From: Dryomyza anilis
Lineage: Eukaryota > Arthropoda > Insecta > Diptera > Dryomyzidae
Direction of reading: 5' to 3'
Assembly: GCA_951804985.1 (NCBI GenBank)
Contig: OX638132.1
Coordinates: 22,635,989 to 22,699,988 of the forward strand
Length of the DNA: 64,000 nt
Shown here: one piece after another, positions 43,251 to 55,334 of the stretch
How the letters are laid out: each line of letters starts with the position of its first letter
How positions within the stretch are numbered: position 1 is the first letter of the stretch
The notes under the pieces: generated by a model
Database searches by the model: none
What the model was told of the DNA's origin: nothing
Seen by the model: the letters and a program-made list of their open reading frames with translations, nothing else
Translations under genes and position numbers: made by a program

Positions 43251-46200
43251 AATGAAAGAACATGCATGGTGGTTCTTGTTCTTGCATCAGTAGGTTGATA
43301 TTGTTCTTGTTCTTGCAGGATCAGTCGAGTTTTTGTGCTTGTTGATGTAAGAGTCTTGAATTTCTTACACATTTTATAAGCCAAATTGTATATTCCATTG
43401 TAATTTACATTTCTACGTTACATTTATCATTGAATTCTTTTATTTTTCAACACTAATCTATGCATTGTCTGATTAAATTTTTACAGCACAAAATAATATT
43501 AAAATTTTCCTTCCAATTAATTTTAAATCATCAATTTAAATTCTATAGTAACTGACAACAACACTATAAATGATTCTTATCACCGTGAATTGCATGTCAT
43601 TTGTTGTTTGCCTCTATTTACAACACGTGCTGCATTAAATATTTATACAATTTCCCAGAATTATTAATTATTTGAAATTTTCATTGCGTATTAACAACAA
43701 AATTACTCGTATTTACAAAAATACGGGCAAGAAATAAAATGTTTCACGGTTAAATATAATTGATTGTTTTTAAATTCTTTAACACAATGCAAATTCATTT
43801 AATTCAATTTCATTCATTTTTATGTAAATTAATTATTTTATATGATTTTTGCTTTAATTTTGCACTTTCATGCAGACATCGCCAATTCAATTATTGAATA
43901 ATTTCCTCTTTTATTAATTTATAAATTCATTTATTATGTACGTGTTTTCAATTTACACTTGCTTCAATTAGTTTAACAATTTAACTTAAATTAATTTTAT
44001 GTAAGCATAAATGTAAATATTTTGTTTGTAATAACGCGTTCATGCTACCATTCATATATGACTTAATTATTTATTATTATTGAGCGCACACGCAGTTAAA
44101 AGAGTCGAAAGAAATAAATTTGTTATAATATTCTTGTGACTACAAAATTCTGAATGCTGTCAATGCATAATTGCTGCAATTATCCTAATAATTCACGATG
44201 TTTGTGTCACTCATATAATGATTACTAAAATCATATTATGTTTGAATTTTATGATAAAAATAATAAGAGCTACAGAATTTACTAATTAAAAAAAATGTCA
44301 CAAAGCTAATGTAATTGAAAACAAAAATAGTTAATGATTGTGTCAATAAAAAGTCAAATGATAGTTTATTGCTAGTAATTATAATATAATTCCTTTAAAT
44401 ATGCAATTACTAAGTACATATTTATTAAATTGTAACAATCATGGCAATGTTCGAAAATCCAGAAAATGTATGGCCTGATAGACAAGATTTGTGTTGGGAC
44501 AAAAAGACATGACTTTTTCGAAATTAATTCTTGCTTTAATCATGTTAAATGTTTGTCACAAGCATAAAAACATGATTCTCTTTAATACTAATTTTTTTGT
44601 GTGCACTTTTAAATGCATTTTGTGGTCAATGGTGAGCAAGAAATAAATATGCAGTGTTCAGCCTGAGGTTAATTAATTATTATCAATTCTGAATTAATTT
44701 CACGCTGGGTTATAAAATCAATGCACATCAACAATATAATTTCATTATTTAAATTTTGTATAGTATTTATTTCTTGCAATTTTATTATATATAAAATAAA
44801 ATACATTGAATTAAAGTTGAATGTCATTGTAAAATATGCTCGGCGTGCATTTGCTCAACTGACCGTAATCAGTTTTGGTAAATATTGCCATATTAAAAAA
44901 AAAAAAAAAACGTACTTTTATTCACAAAACTTTGCGGTAGGTGTCTTTTTTTACATTAATAACCTTAATTAGTAGCGGCCAATTAGTAGTTAAATTGTAA
45001 TCGAAATTTTGTTGAGATATAGAATTCAATGAGCACGACGAACGGTGGACTGATGAAATTTTGGACAAAATTACAAAAAATATTTTTAAATTGTCAACAT
45101 TTTTTATTCACTATTATAGAATTAATTAAATATGAATTATTATCGAAAATAAAAGATATGTTTAATCGGCAACAATAAGAGATACGAGTCTTTAAAGATA
45201 AGAAAACAATTGATTTCCATACATAATTGATTTCCAAACGTGGGCACTTACTTGCTCTGGTTTACAAGAAAATCGAAATACTACACTAAAAAAAAACATA
45301 CTTTAAAATTAAGAACATAAATTTAAAACTGAAATTTAACATGATGTTTTTAAATTAAACGAATTTGTTTTCAATTTAATCATTTATGTTTTAAAATAGA
45401 GATTTCGTGACATGCCCCTAAAAGTATGCAGAATTTACGGTGTGAAATGCATACAACATAAATCTAGGGGCAATCTTTAGCCGTTAAACTGATATTGTGT
45501 GTTCGATGTTACCCTGCCTATTATTCATAGCCTCTTTTTTCGGAACAAAATTTTATAATGGCGTAATTCCACATTAAATCGACAGGGTTTTAAATTTTTT
45601 TCTTCGATTTTCGTGAAATTTAATTTATGGCTTTGAATATATAAAAAAATATAAGTTGATTTTTTTTTTTTGGAAATTCGAAAATTTCACAAAATTATGA
45701 TGCTTCAAAAAATCACAATTATTTCTTATAGAGGTAACTTCGAAAGCCATTATCTAGGTCAATAATGTTGATAAATGGATATTTTTGGTGTCTAGTATGC
45801 TATGAATTGAATGTAGTTTTTGATTTTTTTAAAAATCGGCTTATAATTATTAAATTATTGTAAAGTTTTCGAACTCGAATTTCGCAAAAACAGCTATTTT
45901 GATTTGGCTCAATTTTTTTCCAAAATTAGTTCTATTATTTCTAAACATTCAATCTGAAATTTGGAGAGGTGTTTTTTTGATATAAGGGAGAAATATTTTT
46001 TTGTAAATAACATATTTTTATCAATGACGAAATTTTAAAAGTGCTATTAACGTAAAGGATTTTTTGGAGCTCTTTAAACTTTATTCAAAATTACGTCAGA
46101 ACATTTCTAATAGATATCTGTCATCAATTTGTTAAATTTTATTTTAGTTATTGATCCATTTTTTTGTCGTGAACTTATTAGTTAGTTTTCGAACTTTACT

Positions 46201-46787
46201 TTTTCGATTTACGTCACTTTTGATTGAGCTAACTTATTTTTCGAAACTACCATTGTCAATGTTTTAATGGTTTTTGGTGAAATTTACTCAAAATAATAAC
46301 TATATTGTGTAAAAAAATAGAAAACTATCGTAATTCCATTGATTCATACACATTTCTAAAATCTCACTTCGAAATTCCAATTTGGCGAATATTATGTCAT
46401 TTTAATAATTTGATATCTTTTAAACCTGTAGATATCATTCGCACTGACTTATCTCTGATCACTATCAATGTGTTCAAAAATTGTTAAAAAATTATACTCA
46501 GGATTTTGAAAAATAATAAATTTCACACAATTGGGTTTTTTTTTTTCAATTATTCCAAGGACTGCAAGCTATATCCTTCATTCACTCTCACTTATTTCTG
46601 ATCACTATCAATATGCTTAAAAATTTTCAAAAAATATCATCCAGATATCTGATTTGTAAAAATTACAATGCAAAATTTCCATTTTTAATTCTAATTTCTA
46701 TATCGTCTTCGGATTCACATGTTCAAAATTCCCATAAACACGTTATATTTTCTTATTTCGCAATGAAAATAAATGCATATCGTCACT
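43251..46787. other. AT-rich sequence, no gene recognised
   Basis: A cluster of 'tcttgttcttgca' words lies at 43260-43355. The rest shows no domain, tRNA or element ends on either strand. Confidence 0.45.
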
Positions 46788-46915
46788 GTCATGCCAAAAG
46801 GACGAATGTGCATTTTTAAAAATGTTGGGAAATCAAATTTTAAAGTTTGAAGTGCTTTAAAAATTAGCAAAATTTATATTTTTTTCTATTATTTTCGTTT
46901 ATTTGTCAATTACAC
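46788..46915. repeat. Family G end fragment
   Basis: It matches 20021-20150 (catgccaaa.g..cgaatgtg, then gcatttttaaaaatgttgg). The mirrored half is not adjacent. Confidence 0.7.
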
Positions 46916-48109
46916 TACACAACAAAATGAGCAAAAAAATTTGCGCAGTAAATTTCATTATTTTTGCATTATTAAAAATGACTCGTAGAATTTGAATATA
47001 TGAATTAAAAATTTTTCTACGGATAGGTTTACGAGATTTCGGGCAATAACTTTTGTACTGAGCTTTCAAAAAGGTGATCACATATATTTGGAAATATTTT
47101 GCGTTTAATAAAACCCATAAACGCAATTGTTATATCGAATGAAAGATAATTTAATATTCAATAAACATTTCTTACAATAGTTTGGAATTGGTTTACTGGT
47201 TTAAGAAAACCCTACAGAAGAACTCAAAAAATGTAAATTTTGTCGACCAAAATTTTATTAAAAAATGCATTAAAAAATGGCGACGCAAGATGATGCACAG
47301 TTTGTAATATTGCAAAATTAGCCTGTACATTTTTAAAGAATATGATGTAAAAATAAAAGATATCTATGGATACGTTTTGAGAACAGAAAAAATCATGTGA
47401 AAGCATTACAATTGGCTATTAACTAAAAAAAATCTCATAATATGTAATACCCAATACAAGTTATAAAATATATGTGAGAATATTTTAGCGCCTCTTAGTA
47501 GGCGTGACTGGTATGAAAAAGGAAATATTTTCTTGGTCAACATCGCTTTCCGAGTCGATCTAGATACGACCGTCTGTCGGTCCGCCAATACACGATAACT
47601 TTAAAACTGCTATTCCGAATGATGTGAAATTTATTTTCAATATATTTTAGTAGAATAGTAATTAAAAGTTCGAAAATGAGTCGATTTAGTCAACGTTATC
47701 TACTACATCCACTACGAAATATGGGTTTACTTTTTAGAATCACATATCTCGTTAAGTATTAAAGATAAAGTTATAAAATTTAAAATTAATTACAATCAAT
47801 CATCTATCAATAGGTGCTCAAAAAATAATCGTGATCCGGTCACATTTTTTATTTTTTATTTTTATGCCTATTTGTATAGCACTCAATTATATTGCTTTCA
47901 CATAACTTTTTTTATCCTCAAATGATACCCATATAATTTTGTCATTTATAACTCAATTTGTTCGAAAGAGTGTGAACTAATTTTGAAAAATTAAAATTTG
48001 TGTATCAATCATCTTACATTCGATTTTTTTCAATTTTTTTAAATGAATTTTATCTCGAAAAAATTTTTGTTTGAAAAAAAATGTTTTTTCAAGTTCTCAT
48101 TATTAAATA
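46916..48109. other. AT-rich sequence, no gene recognised
   Basis: It lies between two family G fragments and may be part of a larger, decayed relative of that element. No coding is seen. Confidence 0.35.
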
Positions 48110-48262
48110 ATGATGCCAATCGATAGATGCTTTAAAAACAAATAATTAAAACCTTTACACCACTATTTTATCTAGCACCAATAAAAAATTATAGCAAAAA
48201 AAAAAAACGAAGAAATTGGAAAAATTGAAAATCTTATCATGCCAAAAGGGCGAATCTGTTCA
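48110..48262. repeat. Family G arm fragment
   Basis: 'gatgccaatcgatagatgctttaaaaac' through 'accaataaaaaattatagcaaaa' match one arm at 20418-20537. 'tcatgccaaaagggcgaatctg' follows. Confidence 0.65.
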
Positions 48263-48654
48263 AATACATATGTATTTATTTTAAAGATATTTTCTTTGTT
48301 TTTAATACATTATTTTTTTTTTCATTGTAGGCAGATGCATACCAAAGCGTTTATTCAAAAGATTTTTGAATGTTGAGTTTAATCTTTAAAGTGCTTATAG
48401 AGTGGCCATTGTAGTAGCAAAAGTAAAAATAAAACAATATCGCTAGATCGATATCTTACAAGTTTTAATTTTCTATAAACATTTGTTATTTGTTTCACTT
48501 GACTTATAAAATATTTTCAGTTTGATTGCGAACAAATTATCTATATTTAGTGGCTCTTTCTGTATTTCAAAACAAATGATTTTTTAGACGAAAGTGACGA
48601 AATTCGTGTGACGAAACTTTCATGTAACATTTTCGTTTCGTCGTTCGTTCGGTA
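48263..48654. other. AT-rich spacer, nothing recognised
   Basis: No coding; the words 'ttcgtgtgacgaaac' and 'tttcgtttcgtcgttcg' cluster at 48590-48650. Confidence 0.35.
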
Positions 48655-49043
48655 CACTCAAAATAAAAAACTGTAACAGTAGCAAAAAAGGTTGCTAATA
48701 TAGCAAAAATGTTTGCTGAAAAGAGGAAATCGCCGGATTTCGCTGAGACAGCAAATGACAGTTTCTATTTCACTCTTGCATGCATGTTTTAAATAAACAT
48801 GTTGTCGAATAAGAGTCTATTATAGACGTATTAACTGCAGCGTCTCGTGACTATGGCGCCATCTAGTGCTTGTTAGCGATATGCACACCAGTGGTACTTG
48901 CACGATCTGTACACTAGCAGAACTAAGATTCGTAGCAAACAGTGCGCTACTGCAAATAAAAATATGCTGTAAATGCAATTTAAAGTTTGCTAAAATTTAA
49001 CATTCAGAGTTTGCTATTAATAGCACACTTTTTATTTTGAGTA
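48655..49043. mobile_element. MITE with CACTCAAAATAAAAA tips (389 bp)
   Basis: The left tip CACTCAAAATAAAAA and the inverted right tip (tttttattttgagta) are flanked by TA (48653-48654 and 49044-49045). The tips resemble family E's (CACTCAAAATAA), but the interior is different and rich in 'tttgcta/tagcaaa' words. A less AT-rich patch lies at 48840-48930 (ctatggcgccatctagtgc). No ORF. Confidence 0.8.
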
Positions 49044-49904
49044 TATTAAACAAATGGTCTAAATGGTTCAATTAGAGTTATGTAATATACGATTAATCGA
49101 TTAATTCGATTAATAGTTATTAATAATATTAATCAATTACTCGGCAGATATAATTTTTTGATTAATCAAAATGACGATAAATCATTTAATTAGAATTTCA
49201 TTTAAATAAAAGCCTTTGATTAATTTCATTTCGCATTAATCGATATATCGAAATTTCGATTATTTTCAAATCAGATCAATCAAATAATTTATTCGATTAC
49301 CATTAATCAGAATGTTCGTTGAAACTATTAAACATCTCAATTATATTATATTTGAATATATTTGAAATCTATTTGAAAATTTTATTTCAATTTCTATGTA
49401 TTAATAGTTCAAAATTTGTATATTTTTTATTGAACAACAAAACAAACTATATGCTCAAATTTTTCTTATTTGCTACAAAGTTTTTAAACTGTTGAATATA
49501 TCGTCTAAGCATTATCAAATCTTATCAATATTTCACAAAGTTCGGAAAGGTTAAAAACCATTAATAAACATTTTACTGATTACTTACCCAACATTGATAG
49601 CAATAGAAGGCCAAATGACGTCATGTCTTATATTTTTCTCTTATATATGAAATTTATTTTATACTTAAAATAAATATTTTTTTAAAAAACTATTTTTTTT
49701 TAATATATGAACTTTTTTTTTGCGAACGAATACTATTTTATTTTAAATTTTTTAAATAAATTATTTTAATAAAACTTTAATATGAATTATATATTTGGTT
49801 TATGTGGCAAGACTAGTTACAGTTTAAATATGCTATTTTTTTTTACATCATATTTATTTATTTATTTATTATTTTTTTTTTTGTTATTTTAAAACTCGTT
49901 TAAT
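49044..49904. other. AT-rich; ATTAATCGATTAAT-like words at 49080-49330
   Basis: About ten near-palindromic attaatcgattaat or tcgattaat words occur within 250 bp. The rest to 49904 is low complexity. No gene. Confidence 0.45.
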
Positions 49905-50290
49905 TCGCGCGCTTTTAAAGTTTTCTTCTTCTGCTTCCGCTTCCTCTCTTGTATTGCGTCTGTCACTCATTCAGTGGGTCAGTTTTTGCAATATTGACAA
50001 TTTTTATAATAAAAAAAAATAAAATAATAAACCTGAGAACACCCAACGCGGCACGAGTTCGGAAGTAAAATGTTTGCCGTTCGTTGGCTGCGCTTACGTT
50101 TATAGTAAATTCCACATCGTTTTATTGCTGATCGTGCGGCAACAATAATCACAAAAACAACAAAATTATTTCAAATAAAAATCACATACTCTTATTCGTC
50201 GATTTGTTTAAATATATTAAATCAACAACAACAAAAACAAACAACATGGTTGGTGTTGGCTCTCATCGGCCAACAGTGTTGCCACTTCTG
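49905..50290 (+). promoter_or_regulatory. Promoter/5'UTR-like patch
   Basis: After a GC-richer pyrimidine-rich stretch comes an initiator-like tcattcagtggg (49970), then a (CAA)-rich leader and ATG at about 50247 in an ideal fly context (caacATGG). The frame from that ATG closes after 18 codons. A splice donor before the stop cannot be confirmed. It resembles the first exon of a fly gene whose coding part lies elsewhere, but this is speculative. Confidence 0.25.
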
Positions 50291-50519
50291 GCAATTATAT
50301 AAAGAAAATTAATTTTACAATAAAATCCGTTCTTCACATTATTAAAATTGACATTATTGGTAATGGGACAAAATAGGGCTTTCTTTTAGTTTTTTTTTTC
50401 ACCCTATTAGAGTCGAAATAATCATACCCAGAAAATGTTATGGCAAGGAAAATATTCAATAATCAGTTCCTCATCATGGCCCTATAATAATTCCTTCTTC
50501 ATAAAAAAAAAAAAATCAT

Positions 50520-51461
50520 CAATATGATGAATTATTCATAAATATTATGAATTCTTCTACCAACTACCAGATTCATTATATTGATACCACCGTTCATTAA
50601 ATGATCGATGAATCCATTCATTATATATATGAACTTATTCATACTATCGGACATAATAGTGATGAACGAAATATTCAATACAATGAATTTCAATCGTCAT
50701 ATTGATGAATATAAACATAATATTTATGAATAGTTTAAAATTTTATTTTTTGTTGAAATAAAATGTCATAAAAAAATTAAAAAAAAAACAAAAATATCCG
50801 TGAAAAAAAGGATTTAAAAAAAATTCAAAATAAAAATGTCCAAAAGTTTATTTCAAACAAATTAAAAAACAAAATTAATATATATTTTTCGTCTAAACTC
50901 TTTTTTTAAATATATTTTTTATAAAATAACTTTTTATTAATAAAAATTTGTAATTATAAACAAATATTTTAGAAAACATTTTGCTAATTTATGCATGTCG
51001 AGCAAGCATTATATAAGAAATAACATACAAGAACTACTTGAGAACTGAAACGTACGGCAAAAGAGAACGAACAAAAAATATTTTGATTGAAATTTGGTTT
51101 ACTGAACAGCATTCTTCAATGTGAAGAACATATATGTTGTATTTAATGTTGTTTTTCTTCATTAATATGATGAACGTATAACACTTTTTCGACAGTTACC
51201 AAGCATTCATCATATTTATGATTGCATTCATAACATTGATGGCGTTAGTCATTACAATAAATCATGGTTTGAAGAACGGAATTCATCGATATGATGTATA
51301 TTTTTTTTCTGTGTATGATGAACTTATAACACTTTTTCGACAGTTACCAAGTATTCATCATATTTATGATTGCATTCATAACATTGATGGCGTTAGTCAT
51401 TACAATGAATCATGGTTTGAAGTGCGAAATTCATCGATATCATGTATATTTTATTTTCTGT
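50520..51461. mobile_element. Family F MITE, left end eroded
   Basis: It matches 18183-19024 through much of its length ('taccaccgttcattaaatga', 'gaaatattcaatacaatgaatt', 'catgtcgagcaa.cattatataag') and ends in ttttattttctgtg followed by TA. The last 148 bp are tandemly duplicated (next entry). Confidence 0.75.
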
Positions 51462-51464
51462 GTA
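51169..51464. repeat. Tandem duplication of a MITE end (2 x 148 bp)
   Basis: The units 51169-51315 and 51316-51464 are nearly identical ('aacactttttcgacagttaccaag', 'tgatggcgttagtcattac') and each ends in the MITE tip ttctgtgta. The open frame crossing both is a by-product. Confidence 0.85.
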
Positions 51465-52277
51465 GGGTAAATCTTTGTTTTCATAACATCATCGATAGTA
51501 TAAAATTAGACATTCCTAATATTTTTTTTATTAGAGGTTTTCAATATTATTAAAATATGTTTTATAAAATCTAGTAAAAAGAATTTTTCAAATATAAATA
51601 TATATATATTTTTCCATTTTATAAATCGTATTCGTTTTCTCGAAACTATCAAATTAAGATTTTTTTTTAACAATTTATATAAAATGTATTAAATATGAAT
51701 AAAATATGTAGCAAACAAATGTTGATTTTACGTATATTTTCTTCATCGTGTTATAAATATAGATTTGTTTATTAATAATTGTATATAAGGTTTTGAATTT
51801 TATGAAAATATGTATCATTTGAAAAAGAAGAGTTGACATCTTTAAAATTCATAATTCTAATTAATATATAATGTGTTTTGGTAAAGCATTTGGCCAAAAC
51901 ACTTTTTATTTGTACGATAGACAGACTGATCACTGAAGCCGTCGTTCGATTTTGTTCTCTTGAAATTGTCATTTGCCAGCGCAAGACAAGAACTGGCAAT
52001 CTTGCTCTTGTTCTATCACACTTAGACTTGCTCTTGCACAGGTACACATGATCTTGTTCTTGCAGATGTGTGTTTATTGTTGTTTTCGATTTACCGCTAC
52101 AAAAGCGCATACCAGACCTTGAAAAAAAAAGTTAGCTAAAGAATTGTACAAATCTTCTTTAATGTTCACGTTTTGAGTATTTTATTTTGTTATTTTTTGT
52201 CCATTTCTTCTTTCCTTGAATATTTTTTCTTCAATTTTTTTGAATTTCATTATTAGCATAAAAGATAATAAATACAT
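51465..52277. other. AT-rich sequence with a 'tcttgttcttgca' cluster
   Basis: The cluster at 51990-52070 resembles those at 43260-43355 and 52590-52745. A 112-codon minus-strand frame (51772-52110) overlaps this cluster and has no recognised domain. Confidence 0.4.
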
Positions 52278-52562
52278 TAATAATATAATAGTTTGGCACT
52301 ACAGTCCTATAAGGACTTAGGCCGAGCTCACTCACCATTTTGGACTGTGCGTGTTATATTTGTACTCAAAGTGGTGGGACCTACAGTTTATTTCCGAATC
52401 CGAACGGCGGGCGAGAGCTTTTCATAGGCAATGTTTTACTCTTGTAGGTTTGCCATTTACTGCCGAGAGGTAGCTCGGTATAGAAAAATGTTTCTATGAA
52501 AAGATGTTGTTAGCCCCAGTCCAGGCTCGCAGTCCAACGCACCACTGAGCTGCCGCGGCTAC
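52278..52562 (-). mobile_element. tRNA-derived SINE, B-box deleted
   Basis: Same family as 41978-42282, flanked by a perfect 11-bp duplication AATAAATACAT (52267-52277, 52563-52573). The head keeps a damaged A-box (cagctcagtggtgcg), but about 21 bases including the B-box are missing between 'ggactgcga' and 'gcctgg', so the Pol III promoter is probably lost. Confidence 0.9.
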
Positions 52563-52780
52563 AATAAATACATCAAAGTACTCAAATAAAGTAAGAGTCT
52601 TGCTTCATGTTCTTGCACTTGCGCATTTCTTGCACTGTTAGTTTTGTTCTTGCACATGTACTTGTTTTTCTTATCTTTCTTTTGAAATTGCAAGATAATG
52701 AAGATCTTGTTCTTGCAACTCAAGAATCAGATGCAAGAACAAGACAATTTTTATCATCACTTCCGTTAATACAATTAAAA
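52563..52780. other. Spacer with repeated 'cttgttcttgca' words
   Basis: Repeats of the hexamer-like ttcttg on one strand, then caagaa on the other, from 52590 to 52745. No gene. Confidence 0.4.
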
Positions 52781-53449
52781 CCAGTTGGGAAGGTTAGATC
52801 ACATGGGAAATTTTAAAGTAGTGTAATTATGATAGTTAGGATTATCAAAATTATAGTCGGTCTAAGCCGACTATAAATACCCTACACATATGTGTGGTTA
52901 CCATTCAAAGTGATATATAGGTCACCAGGGTATACGAATCCTGAAAATAACTACAAACATTCAATCGCTGAAGAATTTCAATTCATTTGATACCCATATT
53001 TACAAATGGGTAGGTGTACCGAATTTCGATTTTTTTTTTAATGAACCACAGGTCTTTTCGACGGAAAACATTATTATCACGTACTTGAGCATGATGTCAA
53101 TATATATTTGACCAAAAAAGTTTACCTAAGCACGTATACATAAAAATTGATCTTTATATGTACATTTTATATGAGGTATTTGAACATAAGTGGTCGGATC
53201 ATAGGTCACAATGAAACGATCTCGCCAATTTTTTCGCACATACAGCGTAGGTATATTAGTAATCAAAGATATAAGTTTCATTTATCTAGCTCTTATCTAG
53301 CTCGGACAGACGGACATCGCTAAATCGACTCAGGAGGTCATGCTGATCAAGAATATATATACTTTTCCATACCGGAGATGCTTCCTTCTGGGTGTTACAA
53401 ACGGCGTACCAAACTGAATATACCCTTTCACTCTTAGTGTAGGGTATAA
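52781..53449. repeat. Family D dispersed repeat, uninterrupted copy
   Basis: The full repeat runs from accagttggg to tagtgtagggtata, about 669 bp. It includes the hairpin TTATAGTCGG-tctaag-CCGACTATAA at about 52851-52876. This is the empty-site counterpart of the Ty3 insertion at 1664-6108. 'gtcactcttag'-like ends and a 'ggacagacggacatcgctaa' segment are visible. No ORF. Confidence 0.8.
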
Positions 53450-54795
53450 AAAGCTACAACTAATATGACATTTTTTTTTTTTTTAATAAAATTGTTTTAT
53501 ATTACGATTTTCATATATCACGTGTATTGGAATCCTCAGGCAGCGAACCGTGTGTATTCAAATACCCATCCATGGAAGCATACACTCAAAAAAAATACCA
53601 TAACAAGACAAACTAATGATTCAATAGGTTAATCCCATTAAATGCTACAAAATACTATAACATTTGTTTCAGTTTGTATGAAAATATTTTTTTTGGTAAT
53701 ACTATTAAATCAATAACTGTCGTATTGAAAATTTTTAATATGATTTTCTGAAATTTATTTCTGAGATTACTTGTCGTCAAGGTCGCCATCAGGTAAATAT
53801 TTTGTGTACGATAGAAGACACATCAGGCAATTTATTAAGCACTAAGAGGAATTTCCGAATTTTCTCTACCTTATGTTAGTTTTACAATTATGTTACTATT
53901 TAGTCATATAATTTACATGCCCATGAAATACCATATTCATGATTTTCCGAATACGTAAAGTTTGGCAGAAACTATTTTTTTGAACATTGGCAACGCCCTT
54001 CGTACTCATATATTTTCTCTCATTTTGCATAAACATTTAAACAACAAAACGTAAATATACTAATTTTCATAAAAACTCTCTCTCTCTTTGATACCACATA
54101 CTCATTCGCGCTCTTATTAGGCAGCTAAGGTGTGATATACAATTAATTGGTTATCAGTCAATGAATTTATGGGGTGTTGAATGTGATTATTTATTATATG
54201 TAACTGAAATATGGTGGTTTTTGAATGTTATAATATTTGCGGTAAGAAAATACTTTCCCAATAGGTATAATTCAACAATGGTTGACTGGATCAGGCCAGA
54301 AACATCGATGAAATAGATATTGTTATGATGTATATGTCCTTTTATGTGTGAACGTATGAACATTCATGAAAATTAATATTTTAATATTTGAAAAAATATA
54401 TCGTCGTTGTATGACGAAAAATCACCAAATACATTTTCAAAATGCCAAATATTCATTTACAAAAATGTTTATATATATATCTGTCAATTTTTAATCGATG
54501 ATGTCAATTTTTATACCACATGATAAGAAAATGTAAATCCATCAATTGATATTTCAACTTTAAAAATGCATCAATTACTTTTTATAATATTAACCAACAA
54601 ACTCATTTAAGTTTTTCATAAAAATGTATTTGATGTCTTTTCGTTCTACAACGACGATATATTCGAGTTATATTTGATTATTACAGTTTCTGTTACCTTT
54701 GTGAAATCTCTGTAGAAACTAAAAATCATTCAAAATTTGTTCACCGATCTCACTGGAGTGACCTATAACATATTACATAACATGACATCAGGTAC
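53450..54795. other. AT-rich sequence; MITE-like fragment near 53584
   Basis: 'tacactcaaaaaaaatacca' at 53581 resembles a family A/E tip, but no partner end was found. The rest has no gene. Confidence 0.4.
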
Positions 54796-54799
54796 TAAT

Positions 54800-54985
54800 T
54801 ATTGTATTTTTACCTTATCAGTGCCCGACGCATATCAGACAGACTATATCCATTGCAATGTGAAATCTATTGCCTACGTTTTGTGGTAAATATCACCACG
54901 AGCGCCCATGCCCAGGCCGGGATTCGAACCCGAGACCTTTAGCACTTGCATGCGCGCAAACCTCTGGATAGCTGAGGCCGACCGA
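54800..54985 (-). repeat. Second tRNA-like repeat (probable SINE head)
   Basis: On the minus strand, 'cagctatccagaggtttgcg' and then a textbook B-box (gggttcgaatcccggcc) form a tRNA-like head. It differs from the SINE family above in sequence. The acceptor stem does not pair convincingly, so it is not a functional tRNA. Body and target duplication are unclear. Confidence 0.55.
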
Positions 54986-55334
54986 TAACATAAACAATAT
55001 GATCTGGGCATGATCATGTCTTCCCAAAAATTTAAAATTTTTTCTAGGGCAAAAATTGTAAAAAAATACTTATTAAATAAATACTTATTATATTTATTAT
55101 TTATTTTTTTATTTTTGACTTATACGATATATTCAAAGTAGAGAAAAATCACCGTTTAAGGTTTATAGTTCATCACATTTTCTTTTTTTTTATATCAAAT
55201 ATAAATATTATTTGCTGTGATTTTTTCCCTCTAACAAACGAGGTGTTCTATTGTCTATAAATAAATCCGTACACTAAAAAAAATATGTTCTATCTGCGAA
55301 ATATCTAAATACATGTTAAACATTTTCTATACTT
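54986..55334. other. AT-rich spacer, nothing recognised
   Basis: A small cactaaaaaaaatatg word at 55273 may be a MITE tip without partner. Confidence 0.35.

Noticed and set aside
44721..44972. 83-codon frame (and others of 60-90 codons in 43.3-47.6 kb)
   Set aside because: AT-rich composition gives Ile/Phe/Lys/Asn-rich frames at this length by chance; no motif, splice or repeat support.
51218..51553. 111-codon plus-strand frame
   Set aside because: Created by the tandem duplication of a MITE end; both halves translate to the same non-domain peptide.
54895..54985. Possible tRNA gene on the minus strand
   Set aside because: Excellent B-box but no convincing acceptor or anticodon stems; treated as a SINE-like head.
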